Part shown: positions 45,657 to 53,671 of the stretch, piece by piece
Position numbering within the stretch: the first letter of the stretch is position 1
Layout: each line of letters opens with the position of its first letter
Notes under the pieces: generated by a model
The model's database searches: none
Told to the model about the DNA's origin: nothing
Seen by the model: only the letters and a program-made list of their open reading frames with translations
Origin: a virus
Direction: 5' to 3' (one strand)
Length of the DNA: 64,000 nucleotides
IMG/VR virus record: IMGVR_UViG_3300023115_000010
Span: 23,752-87,751 of that record
Translations under genes and position numbers: made by a program

Positions 45657-46000
45657 TGAAAGCAGGAAAGATTTGGGGACAGACTGAACTTATCCACGCT
45701 AACGGTGTACTAGAGTTTCATCGTATTGAATATAAAGCAGGTTATAAATGTAGCGAACACGAACATAGGTTCAAATGGAATGGCTTCTTTGTAGAGTCGG
45801 GTAAAATGCTTGTGCGTGTTTGGCAGAAAGATTATGATTTAGTTGATGAAACTATTTTAGGTCCAGGCGATTTTACACAAGTCAAGCCAGGTGTTATTCA
45901 TCAGTTTGAAGGACTTGAAGATGGTGTAGCGTTTGAACTATACTGGGCAGAGTTTAATCATAACGATATTGTAAGACGATCGGTTGGCACGGAAGTATAA
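45656..46000 (+). CDS. Small single-domain cupin
   Basis: The product has 114 residues. CSEHEHRFKWNGFFVESGKM is cupin motif 1 and LGPGDFTQVKPGVIHQFEG is motif 2 (PG...PG...H), with metal-binding His/Glu in place. Single-domain cupins act as sugar isomerases or epimerases, dioxygenases or binding proteins; the context of sugar enzymes favours an NDP-sugar isomerase-type role (inference). The start overlaps the previous stop codon by one base. Confidence 0.85.
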   Translation: MKAGKIWGQTELIHANGVLEFHRIEYKAGYKCSEHEHRFKWNGFFVESGKMLVRVWQKDYDLVDETILGPGDFTQVKPGVIHQFEGLEDGVAFELYWAEFNHNDIVRRSVGTEV

Positions 46001-46727
46001 AACACTAGGCACCAAGAAACGCAAGTACACATTCGTTACCACAATGAATCAAGATTATTATGATTTATGTGGTAAACGAATGATGGATACTTTTTATCAA
46101 TATGCTGATTCAAGTTTTGAACTTTGTGTTATTGCAGAAAATGTTGAATCAAACTTTGATAGCAGAATAAAAGTTTATGATTGGAACTATATTTGTAAAC
46201 CCGATTGGCAAAACTTTTGCACTAAAACCAACAACAGTAAAGAACAAAAGTTTGCTAAAAAAGGTTTTGCTTTTTTATATGCACTGAAACATATTATCGC
46301 AGATAGGTTGATTTGGATAGACAGTGACATAATATTTCATAACAAGTTTGATGGCAGCATCATTGACAATACTTTGAAAAAAGAAAAACTTGTTGGATTA
46401 TTTGATCACAGTTATTTAGGTGATACTGGCTATAGTGCAGAAAGTGGCTATGTAGTATTCAACAAAAAGCATCCGGAATACAACAACTTTGTTGACAAAT
46501 ACGAAATGTATTATACAATGAATAGTAAGCCAAAACAAATACAAAGATGGTATGATGGACAGGTGTGTATGTTAGCAGCAAGTCATTTTGAAAAATATGT
46601 TTTCAATCTGTCTAGCATGAAATACAAAAATGTAGATACTCACACTCCGCTAAATCATTGTCCACTTAACTACTATTTTACACACGACAAAGGCCCTGAA
46701 AAAAAGAAATGGTACAATAGAAAATGA
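45984..46727 (+). CDS. GT-A glycosyltransferase
   Basis: The product has 247 residues. YTFVTTMNQDYYDLCGKRMM is the first strand and helix, KHIIADRLIWIDSDIIFHN carries the DxD, and TGYSAESGYVVFNKKHPEYN and IQRWYDGQVCMLAASHFEK form the acceptor side. It resembles the minus-strand glycosyltransferase at 40251. The start is TTG 45984, overlapping the cupin; an internal ATG near 46044 would cut off the first strand, so it is less likely. It overlaps the epimerase start by ATGA. Confidence 0.8.
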   Translation: MARKYKTLGTKKRKYTFVTTMNQDYYDLCGKRMMDTFYQYADSSFELCVIAENVESNFDSRIKVYDWNYICKPDWQNFCTKTNNSKEQKFAKKGFAFLYALKHIIADRLIWIDSDIIFHNKFDGSIIDNTLKKEKLVGLFDHSYLGDTGYSAESGYVVFNKKHPEYNNFVDKYEMYYTMNSKPKQIQRWYDGQVCMLAASHFEKYVFNLSSMKYKNVDTHTPLNHCPLNYYFTHDKGPEKKKWYNRK

Positions 46728-47587
46728 AAATGTTACTTACAGGATCGCATGGTTTTATAGGCAGTCATTACTATAAGTTTTTGCAAGAACAGCAAAGACA
46801 TGTTGTTCCATATGATAAAAAGATTAGAGGCGAAGACTTAGCTGATTCAAATACAACAAAACTCATGCCCGATACTGATGTAATAGTGCATCTAGCTGCA
46901 ACTAATGGCACACGGTTGTTTTACGATCATCCTACAGATGTGTTAATCAACAACACATTGCCCACTGTAAATCTTATTGAACGCTACAGAAATACCAACA
47001 CAAAGTTTGTGTTTGCTAGTACTTGTGAAATATTCAACAGCACTATTGACAACGGATACTATCATGTGCCTACAGATGAAGCAGTGCCTATTATGTACAA
47101 CGATATTACCAATCCTCGTTGGAGTTACAGTATTCCAAAAGCACTAGGAGAGAATCTAGTTGCAAACAGTGGACTTGACTATTTGATTATTCGTTACTTT
47201 AATGTGTACGGTCCAGGACAAACTGATCATTTTGTAAACGAGTTTATTGAAAGATGCAAAAACGGATTGTACTATATCAACGGCAATGACACACGCAGTT
47301 TTTGTTATGTAAATGATGCTGTTACTATGACAGACATGCTTGTAAATAATGTCAGTAACAAAACCGTAAATGTCGGTAACGACAATGAAATAAGTATTTC
47401 AGTAGTTGCAAAAATGATAATGGGTTACATGGGCATTAACCCAGATAGATTAGAAATCTTGCCTGGACTTAAAGGTAGTGCTACTCGTAGATGTCCTGAT
47501 ACTACTCTTGTTCAAACACTAACAGGATTTACAGATTATACGCCTTTGGAAGAAGGATTAAAGAAAACAGTGGAAAGTTTATTATGA
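46724..47587 (+). CDS. NAD-dependent epimerase/dehydratase (SDR)
   Basis: The product has 287 residues. GSHGFIGSHYYKFL is the glycine-rich NAD motif near the start, DVIVHLAATNGTRLFYDHP and FVFASTCEIFNST hold the catalytic Ser region, and WSYSIPKALGENLV gives YxxxK-type catalysis. Extended SDRs of this type interconvert or dehydrate NDP-sugars. The product is not readable. Located before a UDP-sugar dehydrogenase and KDO genes, so it probably supplies a nucleotide sugar to the local glycosyltransferases. ATGA overlap with the next gene. Confidence 0.87.
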   Translation: MKMLLTGSHGFIGSHYYKFLQEQQRHVVPYDKKIRGEDLADSNTTKLMPDTDVIVHLAATNGTRLFYDHPTDVLINNTLPTVNLIERYRNTNTKFVFASTCEIFNSTIDNGYYHVPTDEAVPIMYNDITNPRWSYSIPKALGENLVANSGLDYLIIRYFNVYGPGQTDHFVNEFIERCKNGLYYINGNDTRSFCYVNDAVTMTDMLVNNVSNKTVNVGNDNEISISVVAKMIMGYMGINPDRLEILPGLKGSATRRCPDTTLVQTLTGFTDYTPLEEGLKKTVESLL

Positions 47588-48378
47588 AACTAGGAATCAT
47601 AGGAATGGGTGTTGTGGGCAGTGCAAACAGTGCTGGTTTTACGTTACTACAACATCAAGTTATCACGCACGATATTAAGTTTGATACAGAAATCAAAGAT
47701 GTATTAGATACAGAAATAGTTTTTGTTTGTGTACCAACACCAAATCTAGAAAATGATTGTGACACAGAAATTGTAGAACAAGTAGTTGACGATTTAAGCA
47801 GTCTTGATTATAAAGGAATTGTTTGCATTCGCAGCACAGTTAGTGTTGGATTTACAGAATCTATGATTGCAAGATATGCAGATTTGCGTATCTGTTTTGC
47901 TCCAGAGTTTTTACGTGAACGCTGTGCAGCCGACGACTTTATTAACAATCACGAACTATTGGCTGTGGGCACAAACGATCCGTATGTATACAAAAAGATT
48001 GTTGAAGCACATGGACACTTGCCAAAAAATACAAAACAACTATCACCTACAGAAGCTGAAATACTTAAATATTATAACAACACGTATGCTGCATTGCGTA
48101 TTGTTTTTGCAAATATTTTTTACGAAGTTGCAGAGCAGTTTGAATGTGATTACAGTAAAATAAAAGATGCATATGTAACAACAGGTAAGACTAACGATTT
48201 GTATTTAGATGTTAATAAACAGTTGCGTGGATACAGTGGCATGTGTTTGCCCAAAGATGTAAAGGCTTTTAACACACTGTTGAAAAACTTGGATTTACCA
48301 TACAACTTAATCGGTGATATTGATAACGATAATCAACAGTTTACAAAAACAGTGTTTAACGGAATGCGTGATGCTTAG
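47584..48378 (+). CDS. UDP-glucose/GDP-mannose 6-dehydrogenase-like, short form
   Basis: The product has 264 residues; the full family has about 390-440. GIIGMGVVGSANSAGF is the NAD motif, VFVCVPTPNLENDCDTE and APEFLRERCAADDF follow, KYYNNTYAALRIVFANIFYE is the central helix and GYSGMCLPKDVKAF carries the catalytic Cys. The C-terminal UDP-binding domain is mostly absent, so the sugar nucleotide may be bound differently or by a partner. It would make a uronic-acid nucleotide. The small gene at 48371 overlaps its end. Confidence 0.83.
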   Translation: MKLGIIGMGVVGSANSAGFTLLQHQVITHDIKFDTEIKDVLDTEIVFVCVPTPNLENDCDTEIVEQVVDDLSSLDYKGIVCIRSTVSVGFTESMIARYADLRICFAPEFLRERCAADDFINNHELLAVGTNDPYVYKKIVEAHGHLPKNTKQLSPTEAEILKYYNNTYAALRIVFANIFYEVAEQFECDYSKIKDAYVTTGKTNDLYLDVNKQLRGYSGMCLPKDVKAFNTLLKNLDLPYNLIGDIDNDNQQFTKTVFNGMRDA

Positions 48379-48649
48379 ACCAAAAAATGAAGACCTAGCA
48401 GGCGAAGCTCTTATATATGAGAGAGCTCAAGGTGTAGTTTATGCACGGTTTAGAGATGAGCCTAAAAAAAGCATTTATCCAGGAAGATGGATCATAGGTG
48501 GAGATGCAGAGGGCGTAGCAAAAGCACAAGGATATTTAGGATACGACAGTTGGCGAGAACTATTTGCATTGGCAGATACACATCCTACACTGCGGAAACA
48601 ACTTGACAAAACACTGGATCTCTATTATATTATAAGAGACGGAGACTAA
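48371..48649 (+). CDS. Small protein of unknown function in the sugar operon
   Basis: The product has 92 residues. The ATG at 48371 overlaps the dehydrogenase stop; an in-frame start 57 nt upstream is inside that gene and is not needed. The sequence has GRWIIGGDAEGVAKAQGYLG and TLRKQLDKTLDLYYIIRD, with no recognised motif. Tight coupling with kdsA one base downstream suggests a role in the same pathway (inference). Confidence 0.6.
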   Translation: MLRPKNEDLAGEALIYERAQGVVYARFRDEPKKSIYPGRWIIGGDAEGVAKAQGYLGYDSWRELFALADTHPTLRKQLDKTLDLYYIIRDGD

Positions 48650-48650
48650 C

Positions 48651-49448
48651 ATGAGAATTATTGCCGGACCGTGTCAGCACGAAAGTTTATCACATAGTTT
48701 TGATATTGCTAAAGAATGCAAACGTGTATGTGATTTATTTGATATTGAATATATCTTTAAAGCAAGTTTTGACAAAGCCAATCGCACAAGCATAACAGGC
48801 AAACGTGGCATTGGTTTAGAAGATACACTAAAACATTTTGATATAATCAAAAAAAGTTTAGAAATAAAAACACTAACTGATGTGCATGATGTGTCACAAG
48901 TGTATCAAATCAAAGACTGGAATAGAATGACCAGCAGTGTTGATGTGCTGCAAATACCTGCGTTTTTGTGCAGACAAACTGATCTAATCAAAGCAGCTTG
49001 TGATAGTGGCTGTATTATAAATGTTAAAAAAGGACAGTTCCTAGCACCTTGGGATGTCAAAGGAATACTAAGTAAAACAGCACACTATGGTGCAAAAGAA
49101 GTTTGGATAACAGAAAGAGGTACTAGTTTTGGATATAATACTTTGGTCACTGATTTTACTGGCATCCAGTATATGCGTGACAACTTTCCTGTTCCTGTGG
49201 TATTTGACGTCACACACTCAGTCCAGAAGCCAGGAGGCCAAGGTGACAGCAGTGGTGGTAATAGGGCTTATGTTCCAGCTCTTGCTAATGCTGCCGCTGG
49301 CATGGGTGTTGATAACTTCTTCTTAGAAGTACATCCTGATCCAGATAATGCACCAAGTGATGGGCCTAATATGCTACGCTTGGAAGACTTTGCAGAAACA
49401 GTGCGTCAACTATATCACATCAATCAAACTGTACGGAGTTTTCGTTGA
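48651..49448 (+). CDS. kdsA: 3-deoxy-manno-octulosonate 8-phosphate synthase (KdsA)
   Basis: The product has 265 residues, close to the bacterial enzyme (about 280). IIAGPCQHES, FKASFDKANRTSITGKRGIG, TDVHDVSQV, INVKKGQFLAPWDVKGIL, FDVTHSVQKPGGQ and FFLEVHPDPDNAPSDGPNML are the family motifs for PEP and arabinose-5-phosphate binding. It makes KDO-8-phosphate, the precursor of KDO in lipopolysaccharide inner core or capsule. kdsB lies two genes on. KdsC (phosphatase) is not seen in the window. Confidence 0.95.
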   Translation: MRIIAGPCQHESLSHSFDIAKECKRVCDLFDIEYIFKASFDKANRTSITGKRGIGLEDTLKHFDIIKKSLEIKTLTDVHDVSQVYQIKDWNRMTSSVDVLQIPAFLCRQTDLIKAACDSGCIINVKKGQFLAPWDVKGILSKTAHYGAKEVWITERGTSFGYNTLVTDFTGIQYMRDNFPVPVVFDVTHSVQKPGGQGDSSGGNRAYVPALANAAAGMGVDNFFLEVHPDPDNAPSDGPNMLRLEDFAETVRQLYHINQTVRSFR

Positions 49449-50095
49449 TACCAGGTGTACTATTTTTAGATGATATTTATAATGAACACTATCCAAGAAA
49501 TAAAAAAAACTTGGCATTTAGTATAAGTGGTGGTGCAGATTCTGCGTTATTGTTTTATTATACAGCAAAATATATTTTTGAAAATAGTATTAATCAAACA
49601 ATCTTTCCATTCACTATATTAGAATCTGAGGCACCTTTTCAAGAAATATTTTCAAAAAATATAATACAGTATACAATAGCAAGATATCCGATAAAGTTAG
49701 GAAAACACTTAGTACATAACTTTTCAGGAACAGGTTTTGAAAAACTTGATTTTATGAAAAAACAAAAACGTAGACATTACCAAGAAGGTATTGAAGGATT
49801 TATAACAGCAATAACTGCAAAACCTCAAGATCATAGTTTTAACAAACTTGCAAAAAAATACGACAAATTAGATGACGATAGGAGCAAAAAACATTCACAC
49901 GTAATAAATGGTAAACATTTTTCACCTATGAAAAATCATGATAAACGTGATGTTGCAACCGCATACCGTATTCTAGGCATAGAAGATTTATTTGATAAAA
50001 CAAGAAGTTGTACTACACCAACAACAACATTTGAATCTCATTGTGATAACTGTTGGTGGTGCGAAGAAAGAAAATGGGCATTTGGTAGATTATAG
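49445..50095 (+). CDS. PP-loop ATP pyrophosphatase-like enzyme with C-terminal Cys motif
   Basis: The product has 216 residues. FSISGGADSALLFYYT is the SGGxDS PP-loop that adenylates a substrate. The C-terminus has SCTTPTTTFESHCDNCWWCEERKWAFG: a Cys plus CxxCxxC, the zinc layout of QueC-type enzymes, though the rest is diverged and the middle is Lys-rich. Candidates are preQ0 synthase-like chemistry or an amidotransferase that adds nitrogen to a sugar (N-acetyl-sugar amidotransferase type); context between kdsA and kdsB favours the second (inference). Start: TTG overlapping the kdsA stop (TTGA). Confidence 0.65.
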   Translation: MIPGVLFLDDIYNEHYPRNKKNLAFSISGGADSALLFYYTAKYIFENSINQTIFPFTILESEAPFQEIFSKNIIQYTIARYPIKLGKHLVHNFSGTGFEKLDFMKKQKRRHYQEGIEGFITAITAKPQDHSFNKLAKKYDKLDDDRSKKHSHVINGKHFSPMKNHDKRDVATAYRILGIEDLFDKTRSCTTPTTTFESHCDNCWWCEERKWAFGRL

Positions 50096-50106
50096 AAAGG
50101 CAACAA

Positions 50107-50772
50107 ATGACAACGGCAATACTAATACCTGCACGATATGCAAGCACACGTTTTCCTGGTAAGATGATGACAATACTAAAAGGTGTGCCATTGGTGGAAC
50201 ACGTTTACAACAAGTGTGCTGCTACAGGCCTTGATACTTATGTGCTAACTGATCATCAAGACATTTACAACTATATGGGTGCCAATAGATGTCTCATGAC
50301 ACGTGAGGCAGAAAATGGCACAGAACGCTGTATGCAAGTTATTGACGAAGTGTTACAATATGATAGATATATAAATGTACAAGGCGATATGCCAGATATA
50401 ACAGAAAGTATTATACGTGCTGTAGAAGGCGAACTACAACGAAGTGATGTAGCAACAGCATATACACCGATGGATTTTAACTTGCGAAATGATCCAAACA
50501 GTGTTAAAATGATACACAGCAGAGGTAGAGCACATTGGTTCTTACGTGCAAGTCTCACATACGGTGATCACCACTTGGGTGTGTATGGCTACAACAGAGA
50601 AGCCAAAGCAATGTACACTACCAGTAGAAAGTTTGTAGAAGAGGATATTGAAAAACTAGAGCAACTACGTTGGATACAAAACGGTATCAAGATCGGTGTA
50701 GTAGAAGTTGAGTTTGACGGTATTGAGATTAACACGCCAGAGGATTTAGAAAAGTGGCAAACAAGGAACTAG
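50107..50772 (+). CDS. kdsB: 3-deoxy-manno-octulosonate cytidylyltransferase (KdsB)
   Basis: The product has 221 residues. ILIPARYASTRFPGKMMTIL is the CTP-binding signature at the N-terminus, then GVPLVEHVYNKC, YVLTDHQDI, GTERCMQVIDEVLQ, INVQGDMPDI and HHLGVYGYNREA, and EGIEINTPEDLE-like closure (FDGIEINTPEDLEKW). It makes CMP-KDO from KDO and CTP. With KdsA it gives the phage most of a KDO supply route. GTG/ATG overlap with the following gene. Confidence 0.93.
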   Translation: MTTAILIPARYASTRFPGKMMTILKGVPLVEHVYNKCAATGLDTYVLTDHQDIYNYMGANRCLMTREAENGTERCMQVIDEVLQYDRYINVQGDMPDITESIIRAVEGELQRSDVATAYTPMDFNLRNDPNSVKMIHSRGRAHWFLRASLTYGDHHLGVYGYNREAKAMYTTSRKFVEEDIEKLEQLRWIQNGIKIGVVEVEFDGIEINTPEDLEKWQTRN

Positions 50773-51224
50773 ACTTATTCAAGGAACTTATTCCAAGCAT
50801 AGACATGGGCTTCAAAGAGCTGTATGATGCTGCTGGTGAAGATGGTAAGAAAGATATCAAAGGAGACTTGTGGAATCTAAATCGATATATAAGCAGTGTC
50901 AAAGGCAGCTATGATAAACAAGCATTGGCTGTGTTTAAAGTTAATGAATACTATAACAAAAACTGGAATGTGTTAGGTGGTACTAATCACATAAAACTTC
51001 AATGGCAACTATTATGTGTTGCTGGCAACACAGGAAAAAAAGAATTTCATCCTTGGATTGGACTTAAAAAGAAAAAAGACGACAGCAGCAAAGCAGTAAA
51101 GTTATTGTCACAAATATATCCAAATATGAAAATGGACGAGGTCGAAACACTTGCTAGAATATCTACAAAAAAAGAAATCAAAGAACTGGCTAGAGAACAC
51201 GGTTACGAAAAAGTTGACATCTAA
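50754..51224 (+). CDS. Possible clamp-loader small subunit (gp62-like), tentative
   Basis: The product has 156 residues, helical and basic. The start is GTG 50754 overlapping kdsB. The order LWNLNRYISSVKGSYDKQAL, then VNEYYNKNWNVLGGTNHIKL, a tryptophan segment HPWIGLKKKK and the C-terminal LSQIYPNMKMDEVETLARIS with KKEIKELAREHG resembles gp62 of T4-like phages, which works with gp44 to load the sliding clamp. Direct similarity to T4 gp62 is slight, so the call is tentative; otherwise a conserved unknown. Confidence 0.45.
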   Translation: MANKELDLFKELIPSIDMGFKELYDAAGEDGKKDIKGDLWNLNRYISSVKGSYDKQALAVFKVNEYYNKNWNVLGGTNHIKLQWQLLCVAGNTGKKEFHPWIGLKKKKDDSSKAVKLLSQIYPNMKMDEVETLARISTKKEIKELAREHGYEKVDI

Positions 51225-51897
51225 AACACACACTTGCGAGTATTGCAGAAAAAGTTATGTAAAAGAAAGTACTTTACTTGCACATGTATGCGAGCCAAAA
51301 AGACGTTGGCTACAAAAAGATGACAAACCTGTACAAATTGGATTTTATGCATTTCAAAGATTTTACAAACTAAGTGCAGGGCATAAGAAAGAAAAAACAT
51401 ATGAAGATTTTGTCAAAAGCAGTTTCTATAATGCTTTTGTTAAGTTTGGAAGTTTTGTTAATAATGTTCGACCTTTATACCCTGACAAGTATATTGATTA
51501 TGTTGTTACTAGTAATGTAAAACTTGATCATTGGTGTAGAGAAGAAATGTATGAAAAATATGCCATTGAACTTATTCGCAAAGAAGGTGTTGAAACTGCA
51601 TTAGAGCGCAGTATAAATACCATGGTTAAATGGGCAAAAGAAAAAGACAGTGTATACAATCACTACTTTGCATATGTTAGCACAAACAAACTAGCTTGGG
51701 ATATCAAAGATGGCAAAATATCTCCATGGCTTGTGCTTAACTGTGAAACAGGAAAAGCAGCACTAAACACTCTAAATGAAGAACAGTTACAAATGATTAT
51801 GAATATATTAGATCCAAGTCATTGGGCATTGCGTTTTAAAAGACAACCTAGTGATGTTGAACTTGTAAAGTCGGTAGCAAAGGAAGCAAAGCTATGA
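51214..51897 (+). CDS. Conserved protein with N-terminal zinc finger, unknown function
   Basis: The product has about 227 residues from TTG 51214, which overlaps the previous stop; TTG 51151 is also in frame. Near the N-terminus CEYCRKSYVKESTLLAHVCE is a C2H2/C2HC-like zinc finger. The body is helical and basic (QIGFYAFQRFYKLSAGHKKE, LDHWCREEMYEKYAIELIRK, DPSHWALRFKRQPSDVELVK). I recall similar proteins in marine T4-like genomes, without function. A DNA- or RNA-binding role is suggested by the finger. The start is uncertain. Confidence 0.6.
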   Translation: MTSKTHTCEYCRKSYVKESTLLAHVCEPKRRWLQKDDKPVQIGFYAFQRFYKLSAGHKKEKTYEDFVKSSFYNAFVKFGSFVNNVRPLYPDKYIDYVVTSNVKLDHWCREEMYEKYAIELIRKEGVETALERSINTMVKWAKEKDSVYNHYFAYVSTNKLAWDIKDGKISPWLVLNCETGKAALNTLNEEQLQMIMNILDPSHWALRFKRQPSDVELVKSVAKEAKL

Positions 51898-52319
51898 AAG
51901 TATTAATCTTTGGTCTACCAGGTAGTGGCAAAACCACTTTGGCAAAACCATTTGCAGAACTGATTGGAGGTGTGCATTTAAATGCAGACGAAATCCGCGG
52001 ACATTATGCCGACTGGGACTTTTCATCAGAAGGACGTATGCGTCAAGCAGCACGTATGCGTTATCTAGCGGATGGTGTTGTACGTGCAGGCAAAGTTGCA
52101 GTTGCTGACTTTGTATGTCCTACAGAACAAGCACGTATGGAGTTTAACCCCGACTTTACTGTGTGGATGGATACAATCAAAGAAGGTAGATTTGAAGATA
52201 CAAATAAAATGTTTGTAGAGCCGCCGCATTGCGATTATCACGTAGAAGGCTGGTTTAGCGATACACACGAAGTACTTGTAAAAGTGGTTAAAACTTGGAT
52301 GGAAAGAAATAATGTTTGA
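51894..52319 (+). CDS. P-loop kinase, adenylylsulfate-kinase-like
   Basis: The product has 141 residues; CysC has about 200. VLIFGLPGSGKTTLAKPFAE is Walker A with the GLPGSGKTT of APS kinases, LNADEIRGHYADWDFSSEGR matches the ADxxR region, and VAVADFVCPTEQARMEF follows. APS kinases phosphorylate adenylylsulfate. The next gene is a nucleotidylyltransferase, so the pair could activate sulfate or another group for transfer to a polysaccharide (inference). It overlaps both neighbours. Confidence 0.75.
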   Translation: MKVLIFGLPGSGKTTLAKPFAELIGGVHLNADEIRGHYADWDFSSEGRMRQAARMRYLADGVVRAGKVAVADFVCPTEQARMEFNPDFTVWMDTIKEGRFEDTNKMFVEPPHCDYHVEGWFSDTHEVLVKVVKTWMERNNV

Positions 52320-52719
52320 TTGGAAAAAGCCTACAGCACAAATGCTAGGTAGGTGGCAACCTTGGCATGATGGACACACAGCACTATTTAAAAAAGCATT
52401 GCTTGAAACAGGACAAGTTATTATTATGGTGCGAAGTGTTTTTATGGCAGAAGGTGATGTAAGCGGTGGCCGTACAATGATTCAAGACGATAATCCTTTT
52501 GGCTTCGACGATGTTTTTAATAACATAGAACAAGCACTAGATAAAGAAGGCTTTACAAATGGACAAGAATATGTTATTATGCAAGTCCCAAACATTGTAG
52601 ATATTAGCTATGGTCGTGGCGTTGGGTATACTTTTACTGAGCATGACTTAGGTGAAGAAATACACAACATCAGTGCTACAAAGATCAGAGCACAAATGAG
52701 AGAAGAAGGTAAACTTTAA
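52312..52719 (+). CDS. Small nucleotidylyltransferase
   Basis: The product has 135 residues. MLGRWQPWHDGHTALFKKAL has the HxGH motif and EIHNISATKIRAQMRE the ISxTxxR motif of cytidylyl-/adenylyltransferases of the NMN-adenylyltransferase superfamily. It transfers an AMP or CMP group to a phosphate; the substrate is unknown. Paired with an APS-kinase-like enzyme immediately upstream (8-bp overlap), and overlapping the mini DnaE-like gene downstream by TAATG. Confidence 0.78.
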   Translation: MFDWKKPTAQMLGRWQPWHDGHTALFKKALLETGQVIIMVRSVFMAEGDVSGGRTMIQDDNPFGFDDVFNNIEQALDKEGFTNGQEYVIMQVPNIVDISYGRGVGYTFTEHDLGEEIHNISATKIRAQMREEGKL

Positions 52720-53285
52720 TGCCTGATATTGATATCGACTTTGCTGATCGTAGTGTTATCTTATCTAAGATACAACACCGTGTGGCAAAACTTGATACAG
52801 GAAAGAAGCACAACACTGGTGTGTATGTAACCGAGTGTCCACACAATCCTGTGGACAATCTTGCTACTATTGATTATAAAACAGCAGAAGATAGAGGTTA
52901 CTTCAAACTAGACTTTCTTAATGTTAACATCTATAATGATGTTCGAGATGAAGCACACTTACACACACTAATGGAAAGTGAACCACAATGGGACTTACTA
53001 TTACACAACGATTTCACAGATCTTATCTTTCATATCTCCGGTCACGGAGATATACTCCGCACAACAAAGCCTCAGAGTGTAGAGCAGTTAGCAGCAGTGT
53101 TAGCGATGATTCGGCCTGCCAAACGCCATCTTGTCAACGAAACTTGGCAAACGATATTAGAAAATGTGTGGGTCGCACCCACTGACGGAAGTTATTATTT
53201 TAAGAAAGCACACGCTATTGCATATGCTGTAAGTGTTGTAGTGCATATGAATCTAGTGTGTGAACAACTTAGCGAGGCTTCTTAA
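52719..53285 (+). CDS. Mini DnaE-like (C-family polymerase) protein, 188 aa
   Basis: The product has 188 residues and starts exactly at the polymerase motif: MPDIDIDFADR (D5 and D7 match the DnaE PDxDxDF catalytic pair). KKHNTGVYVTE parallels KHAGGVVI, RGYFKLDFLNVNIYNDV parallels KFDFLGLRT with the third Asp (D65), LIFHISGHGDILRTTKP parallels GVFQLESxGM, LAAVLAMIRPAKRHL follows, and YYFKKAHAIAYAVSVVVHM parallels FNKSHSAAYALVSY. All three catalytic Asp are present, but the PHP, thumb and much of the fingers are missing. I recall similar short proteins in cyanophages, unassigned. Activity is unproven. Overlaps the convergent gene 53269-53637. Confidence 0.7.
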   Translation: MPDIDIDFADRSVILSKIQHRVAKLDTGKKHNTGVYVTECPHNPVDNLATIDYKTAEDRGYFKLDFLNVNIYNDVRDEAHLHTLMESEPQWDLLLHNDFTDLIFHISGHGDILRTTKPQSVEQLAAVLAMIRPAKRHLVNETWQTILENVWVAPTDGSYYFKKAHAIAYAVSVVVHMNLVCEQLSEAS

Positions 53286-53637
53286 CAAGTTGAACACTTT
53301 TACGTTTTACTCTTTTTATACTTAGATTATTAATATTTACACAAGGACCAATAACTAACTTTACAGTTTTACTATTTAAAGTAGTCATACTATAAGATAA
53401 CGGTTCTATTTCTTTTTTTAAAAAAATGTTTATAGGAATCATTCTATTAGATTCCCACCACCATATTTCTCCAAGATCAATAAGTAGTTTTTTATGATCA
53501 TCAGTCTTTAATGCTGTATAAACATACATTGTTGTAACATATTGATCTTGATTTGTTATAATACCTACGTACTCATTGCCGCCGTATGCAACTACACTAA
53601 TATATGGATATTGTTGTTCTATTTCTTTTAATAACAT
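53269..53637 (-). CDS. Conserved T4-like phage protein, unknown function
   Basis: The product has 122 residues. ISVVAYGGNEYVGIITNQDQ, TTMYVYTALKTDDHKKLLID and LGEIWWWESNRMIPINIFLK are conserved in marine T4-like phages, with a basic C-terminal end (IKRVKRKSVQLVKKPR). Beta-rich, no catalytic motif. Single minus-strand gene; its 3' end overlaps the mini DnaE-like gene by 17 bp, and its start lies close to the late promoter of the gene 53672 on the other strand. Confidence 0.7.
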   Translation of the reverse strand: MLLKEIEQQYPYISVVAYGGNEYVGIITNQDQYVTTMYVYTALKTDDHKKLLIDLGEIWWWESNRMIPINIFLKKEIEPLSYSMTTLNSKTVKLVIGPCVNINNLSIKRVKRKSVQLVKKPR

Positions 53638-53640
53638 GCC

Positions 53641-53649
53641 GATAAATAC
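53641..53649 (+). promoter_or_regulatory. Late promoter core for the virion genes at 53672
   Basis: GATAAATAC; the predicted transcript starts near 53654 and carries AAGG before ATG 53672. Starts further upstream would not be on it. Confidence 0.62.
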
Positions 53650-53671
53650 TTATATAAAAAAAGGTTCCTGT

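Noticed and set aside
53033-53052. Perfect inverted repeat TATCTCCG-GTCA-CGGAGATA as a terminator
   Set aside because: It lies inside the mini DnaE-like gene, encodes conserved residues (HISGHGDI) and has no T-tract. A regulatory role is possible but unsupported.
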